This document shows, piece after piece, positions 57,849 to 64,000 of a stretch of 64,000 nt of DNA. The notes beneath the pieces are model-generated. The model was given only the letters and a program-made list of their open reading frames with translations, was not told the origin of the DNA and did no database searches. Origin of the DNA: Erpobdella octoculata (taxonomy: Eukaryota > Annelida > Clitellata > Hirudinida > Erpobdellidae); the NCBI GenBank assembly GCA_963978895.1, contig OZ022240.1, positions 4,850,711 to 4,914,710 on the forward strand. Direction: 5' to 3'. Position 1 is the first letter of the stretch, and each line of letters begins with the position of its first letter. A program made the position numbers and the translations under genes.

Positions 57849-60800
57849 TAAACTTAAACTTGAAATGTTAATGCATGTAAAATTTAAGGACGCTGGTGGT
57901 ATTTACGAAAGGGCACTCATGGTATTAGGGTAAAGCTTTCGTCTGTTGGCCTCAAGGACAAGGAAAAGTTGCAGTTTAGTCGAACTAAACCAGCGTCACC
58001 ATCGTCCGTATGGGGTGTGGTTATTATGAGAAGGCAAGCACCTAAAACAACTGCCTTTAATGAAATAACTGGAAAACAACTGCCTTTAATAAAATAACTG
58101 GAAAACAACTGCATTTAATAGTTGTAGGAACTTTCACGCAAGCCCTGGATTTCTCTAAACCATTTAATAGTTTAAAATTATTTTAGTGGGCAAAGCTAAA
58201 TACTAAATACGTAAACTATTCATAATGTCATGGTAGCAGAGTGATTAAACGACTTTTGTGCAAGAATGGGTTTTCTTATTAAACAAATTAGATTTTTATT
58301 AAAACACTGACATGATGAATTGACGTTTTTAAAAAAACCAGTGTTTCAGGTCAATTGGCACGGATTTTTAAAAATAATATTTTATAGTCCTCCACACCAG
58401 GTGTTTTAAGACTTTAATTGCAGTCCTATGTATGAAGTAGGAAATACAGAATTACTTTCTTCCGCGGATCATAATTTGATTCTTCTGCTCTTTCTATCTG
58501 CTTTTATCTAGGCTTGGGACTGGCTCACAAAACTGAATATTGGCACTAAAGGATGAAGATGGCTCTAAGGGAAGTCAAATTCCGGGGCTATAATGTAAGT
58601 GGCTACTCCAGAAACATTATTGGGATCTTTTATTAGTAATCGATAACCGGGGGCGGGGGTAGTCGTAATTTTTTCAAACAATATTTCTAAAACGTACACT
58701 TTTTTTTCTAAAACTGGTCGATAGTTGGATTAAGAATGTTGGTGCTTTTTTGTTCATGAAATGAAAGTATAATACAGAATACTATAAATGAACTAATGAT
58801 TAATTTTAATCTTCATTACAGATTGAGTCACCGTAATTTTGGAAGCCCTTTAATGCTTCCCTCCGACGGGGGCTACGCTGTGGTAGCTACGGCACTACCA
58901 CTACCACCATCCAATAATGACGCCACACGATTAGGTGGAGAGAAAGATTCACATAATTCACATATGGGATGATGCGTGACGAAGAGGGAGGGGGAGTCTA
59001 TGATATGTAATGTCATATCATTTCAAAAATTATACGAATTTACTTTTAACTGTTTCAATCTATTTTTGTAATTAAGCCACATTGCATTTCCGAGCATCAC
59101 AGAAACAGAGTTGAGGGTGGACACCAATATTTCTTTTTTTTTGGGTTTAGCCTAAAGATGGCTTATGAATGAGTTAATGAGTTCCGTCAGAAAAGGACAA
59201 CAACAACCACAACAACAAACAAACACAACTTTAGAAAACAACATCAACAACAGCAGTTAATGAGCTGTTATTTCAACTTTGAGTCATTGATCAAACTGCT
59301 TTTCGTGCAGTTCTTCTGTTCAAAATCAGTAGGTTTTTCCCCATTCTTTACCTTAAATGGTAAAACAAATAACAATGAAATAAAAATATAATCAGTCTAA
59401 ATGTTGCAGTTTTAACCATTTTGCATTCTACAAAATACTACAATATTTTTTTTTGTAGAACATTCAATTTCACTGCCAAAATTTTCACAATCAAACTATA
59501 ATTTTTGTCATTCTGTTATCCATTAACGAATACATCATGTAAGTTTTTAAAATCATCTTTGGTCTGGTGCTTAAAGAATTTTATTTACCTTTCTATGTCA
59601 TTCAAATATCTAATAAACCTAATTTTTATAATTTAACTTTTCTTAGGGGCTTTGAAACACAAAACGGTGGTGATTATTCTAAAAATACTTTTAAAAAGGT
59701 TTTTTAGTGGTGGTGTTTTTTTTATGGAAATAGCTTACTACTTCTTTACTCTCTCGGAGGATTTATTGTCTTTGAGGCTAGGTCTGGGGATTTGTTGTCG
59801 TTTAGGCGAGGTCTGAAAACATATCTTTTCTGAAAATTTATAGCTGAGCACCGCTGAACTGAGGATAAGCGGCGCTACTGAATATCGAATAGATGAATGA
59901 AGGAAAGAACTGCCCGACACTGTTGACCATAGAATATAGAACAGATTCTGTGTTTTAAAGTGAACAAGTGAAGCAAAAAACAATAATAGATTGTGTAGGC
60001 CACATTCTGTTACATAAACAACGAGCATATTAGCATAGACAATAAATAGTTCGACGAAAATATCACGAATAATTATTTAATTAAATTTTGAACAATCAAT
60101 CCGAAAATTTGATAGAATGCATTAATCAGTTCGGAGGTATGTTTAAATTTTTAAGTCTTTAGCTCATCGAAAAGTTAGTTTAAAATCGATCCCAAAATTT
60201 GACGACAGACAGACAGACAGACAGAGAAGTCAAGTTAAGTGAAAGGCTGCAAAGATTACCAATTTCAAGAAACTACTTAATTGTTTTTTTTTAATGTTTC
60301 TACTTATACTAAAATAGAAAGAATAACGATGACACTAAATTTTACTTTTAAAACTTGATTGCAATGATATTAAACCGCCAATTATTTTCACGTTTATTCT
60401 AAAAAAACAAAAACTTAAACTTTCTGCATAAATCATTAAGGCGAAACAAAAACGCTCAGAGCCTTGAAGTTTGTCCATAAGCGTCTGCAGCCTCACATTC
60501 AGGTGTAAAATGTTTCACACGTTCTCCAGTCTCCAGCCTGGCATATTTTTTGTGTGCAGACCACCCTCTGATACGTTCCCCCTCTACTGCAAAACTGAAT
60601 CGTTAATCAAGCGTCATTCGGTCATTTCTAACGAGCCATTTTTATCATTAATCACGCCCGACATCGGACGATGCTGGTCACATAATTGGCTATCGTTAAT
60701 CATTGGACAACCGAGTGCTTGCGGCTTGTAGCCACAAGTGAAACGTCTCTAATTCATTAAACGCGGGGAAACACTGGCTGGCTCTAGTTGAGATGTTTAA

Positions 60801-61021
60801 GTAGAAAATAAGTATGTTATGTTTGGTATTTTTTTGAAAATTTATTTATCGTATGTAGATTAAGTTTTATTTCTTTATGCAATTCAATTGTTTTTTATGC
60901 ATGAAAATCTGGATATTATTGCGTGGCGATGTCTATCGATCATCGTTCGATTCTAATATGCCGCTCGTCGTGGGAAGCGCTTTCATAACTTCGCTGTCTC
61001 GCTTCTACGGTTGACACTTTG
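57849..61021. other. 3.2 kb without a recognisable gene
   Basis: Contains a copy of the GGGGGCGGGGGTAGTCGTAA dispersed block (about 58640-58690) and a GACA microsatellite (60204-60226). Scattered short frames (59738-60028, 60471-60731) show no family resemblance. Confidence 0.5.
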
Positions 61022-62884
61022 TTATGTATGTATGTATGTATGTATGTATGTATGTATGTATGTATGTATGTATGTATGTATGTATGTATGTATGTATGTA
61101 TGTATGTATGTATGTATGTATGTATGTATGTATGTATGTATGTATGTATGTATGTATGTATGTATGTATGTATGTATGTATGTATGTATGTATGTATGTA
61201 TGTATGTATGTATGTATGTATGTATGTATGTATGTATGTATGTATGTATGTATGTATGTATGTATGTATGTATGTATGTATGTATGTATGTATGTATGTA
61301 TGTATGTATGTATGTATGTATGTATGTATGTATGTATGTATGTATGTATGTATGTATGTATGTATGTATGTATGTATGTATGTATGTATGTATGTATGTA
61401 TGTATGTATGTATGTATGTATGTATGTATGTATGTATGTATGTATGTATGTATGTATGTATGTATGTATGTATGTATGTATGTATGTATGTATGTATGTA
61501 TGTATGTATGTATGTATGTATGTATGTATGTATGTATGTATGTATGTATGTATGTATGTATGTATGTATGTATGTATGTATGTATGTATGTATGTATGTA
61601 TGTATGTATGTATGTATGTATGTATGTATGTATGTATGTATGTATGTATGTATGTATGTATGTATGTATGTATGTATGTATGTATGTATGTATGTATGTA
61701 TGTATGTATGTATGTATGTATGTATGTATGTATGTATGTATGTATGTATGTATGTATGTATGTATGTATGTATGTATGTATGTATGTATGTATGTATGTA
61801 TGTATGTATGTATGTATGTATGTATGTATGTATGTATGTATGTATGTATGTATGTATGTATGTATGTATGTATGTATGTATGTATGTATGTATGTATGTA
61901 TGTATGTATGTATGTATGTATGTATGTATGTATGTATGTATGTATGTATGTATGTATGTATGTATGTATGTATGTATGTATGTATGTATGTATGTATGTA
62001 TGTATGTATGTATGTATGTATGTATGTATGTATGTATGTATGTATGTATGTATGTATGTATGTATGTATGTATGTATGTATGTATGTATGTATGTATGTA
62101 TGTATGTATGTATGTATGTATGTATGTATGTATGTATGTATGTATGTATGTATGTATGTATGTATGTATGTATGTATGTATGTATGTATGTATGTATGTA
62201 TGTATGTATGTATGTATGTATGTATGTATGTATGTATGTATGTATGTATGTATGTATGTATGTATGTATGTATGTATGTATGTATGTATGTATGTATGTA
62301 TGTATGTATGTATGTATGTATGTATGTATGTATGTATGTATGTATGTATGTATGTATGTATGTATGTATGTATGTATGTATGTATGTATGTATGTATGTA
62401 TGTATGTATGTATGTATGTATGTATGTATGTATGTATGTATGTATGTATGTATGTATGTATGTATGTATGTATGTATGTATGTATGTATGTATGTATGTA
62501 TGTATGTATGTATGTATGTATGTATGTATGTATGTATGTATGTATGTATGTATGTATGTATGTATGTATGTATGTATGTATGTATGTATGTATGTATGTA
62601 TGTATGTATGTATGTATGTATGTATGTATGTATGTATGTATGTATGTATGTATGTATGTATGTATGTATGTATGTATGTATGTATGTATGTATGTATGTA
62701 TGTATGTATGTATGTATGTATGTATGTATGTATGTATGTATGTATGTATGTATGTATGTATGTATGTATGTATGTATGTATGTATGTATGTATGTATGTA
62801 TGTATGTATGTATGTATGTATGTATGTATGTATGTATGTATGTATGTATGTATGTATGTATGTATGTATGTATGTATGTATGTA
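61022..62884. repeat. (TATG)n tetranucleotide array, about 465 units, no visible interruption
   Basis: 1,863 bp of TATG repeat in perfect register across every line of sequence. It is open in all six frames (MYVC or TYIH), so the 600-residue frames are artefacts. Flanks are unique: GCTTCTACGGTTGACACTTT on the left and AGCAAATTTTGCTCCATAAA on the right. They do not carry the modules seen next to the CATA array at 17174. Confidence 0.98.
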
Positions 62885-64000
62885 GCAAATTTTGCTCCAT
62901 AAAAATTCGTCCTTTGCTTGTCCCGTTTTTCGCTTTGACAATTGGACAATATTTTCATACTCTCACAGACGTGATGGATTGTATTCGGAGTTCTATAACT
63001 AAAGTTATTTTACAAACTTTTATTTAGGTTACAGTCTTTATTTATGTGTGTGTGTTTGTGTATGTGTGCGTGGCTTTTTCTGTACACAAATCTTGCAAGT
63101 AAAATTTAAACAGCTTTTTGACTAGCTAGGAAGCTGAAACTTTTATCATAGCTTTATATTGGATGACAATATATGATTTAATTAAAAAAAAAACTTAATT
63201 TGGACATCTTTCGTATTTCTAAATCGAATGTATTTGAAATAGAAGTTTGTGTTGAAAAACTCGTTTTTCCTTTACTTGTTTCTTTACTTGTTCATAGTTT
63301 GAATACATAAAATAATAATTGAGATAATAAATCGCGTGCATTAATCAAACATTTCTTTTGCTACATTTAGTTAGCCATCTAAATTGTTCTTCCTTCTTTA
63401 TTATTACGTAATAATATAAGTAGTATCAGCATTTAATTTGTTTAGCCTATTTGAAAGAATTGGGAAAAGCTAGAGCTAAAATACGTCCTATAAACGTGGT
63501 TGAAACAATGGTGCTGTTTTCCAATGGAAAACGAAAGAATAAAAAAAACAGTTTCACTTTCGTTTTCCAACTCGTTTTTATTTCGTCTCGATGGAACACG
63601 AATGACGTGCTCTTTTCATTTGTATTTTCAAAGTTTTCATTTTCTCTGAAATATTGAAATAAAAAAAAAAAAGTTCTTATTGCAGTCAAGCGCCGACATA
63701 CAGACAGGTACTTTGTATATAATTATTGCTTGCATACAAAAATCGTGTACAGCAAAGTACGAGCCTAATTTAATCTGCTAATTAACTTGGCTAAAATATT
63801 GGCGTTTATTTAGTTAATTTTTTAGAAATTCGTAATTGAATCTAAAACCCTTTTAAAAAATAGAGGTCTAGATAAAAAATTCTATTTTTAGAGTTTCTTG
63901 GGTCTAAGTTATGAAATTGCATAGAATTTTGAATATTTTTTCAATAATCGCTTCATAATAATTCTCAACTTTTTTTCAGTGTCACTAGTCATATATTAAT
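62885..64000. other. AT-rich sequence to the window end, no gene seen
   Basis: No recognisable domain in any frame. The overlapping frames at 63447-63689 are lysine/phenylalanine-rich and unconvincing. Confidence 0.45.

Noticed and set aside
61011..63027. Reading frames of over 600 residues of MYVC/TYIH repeats
   Set aside because: They arise in all frames because the TATG unit contains no stop in any register; the same applies at 17068-17597.

Overview
This is AT-rich, repeat-dense eukaryotic DNA from an invertebrate animal that I cannot place more closely. The genes have many short exons with GT-AG introns. They include metazoan or ciliary families (CFAP58, CCDC73, a LAMMER kinase, the mitochondrial ornithine carrier, a PHYHIP-like protein), and the transposons are typical of animals (piggyBac, hAT, non-LTR and Ty3/gypsy elements). 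There is no operon structure. Gene models below were built by hand from reading frames, splice sites and intron phase. The sums of exon lengths are whole codons in every gene I call complete.

Region 1 (1-5.1 kb) holds only repeats: a TA tract inside an inverted repeat, inverted-repeat MITEs carrying CCCTAA-like stretches, a 148-bp tandem repeat, and a composite element with GC-rich ends and internal microsatellites. Region 2 (5.1-8.8 kb) is gene A, a small single-pass membrane protein that I do not recognise. Region 3 (8.8-24.5 kb) is a transposon graveyard. It contains a SINE, a hAT pseudogene interrupted by a gypsy LTR, a dead piggyBac relative, a 5.45-kb nested hAT insertion with an exact 8-bp target duplication, and a 602-bp hAT deletion derivative with its own perfect target duplication. 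Region 4 (24.5-31.6 kb) is gene B. It has the same intron phases as gene A and a duplicated coiled-coil stalk module. Its large intron carries a 2.1-kb terminal-inverted-repeat element and a truncated LINE.

Region 5 (34.1-43.6 kb) is a head-to-head pair: an intronless CCDC73-like coiled-coil gene (minus) and a complete 17-exon CFAP58 gene (plus), separated by about 300 bp. Region 6 (44.7-49.8 kb) holds the SLC25A15 ornithine carrier (minus) and, diverging from it, the 3' part of a PHYHIP-like gene (plus). Region 7 (50.2-52.9 kb) is an apparently intact piggyBac transposon inserted at TTAA in a 38-bp minisatellite. Region 8 (53.2-56.3 kb) is a complete 12-exon CLK/Doa LAMMER kinase (minus). 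After it come a truncated LINE (minus), about 3 kb without a visible gene, and a 1.86-kb uninterrupted TATG tetranucleotide array.

The strongest candidate for something undescribed is the gene A/gene B pair. Exon phases are identical and introns are partly conserved, yet the ectodomains show almost no similarity, and the stalk is made of duplicable phase 1-1 exons. This looks like a small, fast-evolving family of cell-surface proteins. Its function is unknown.
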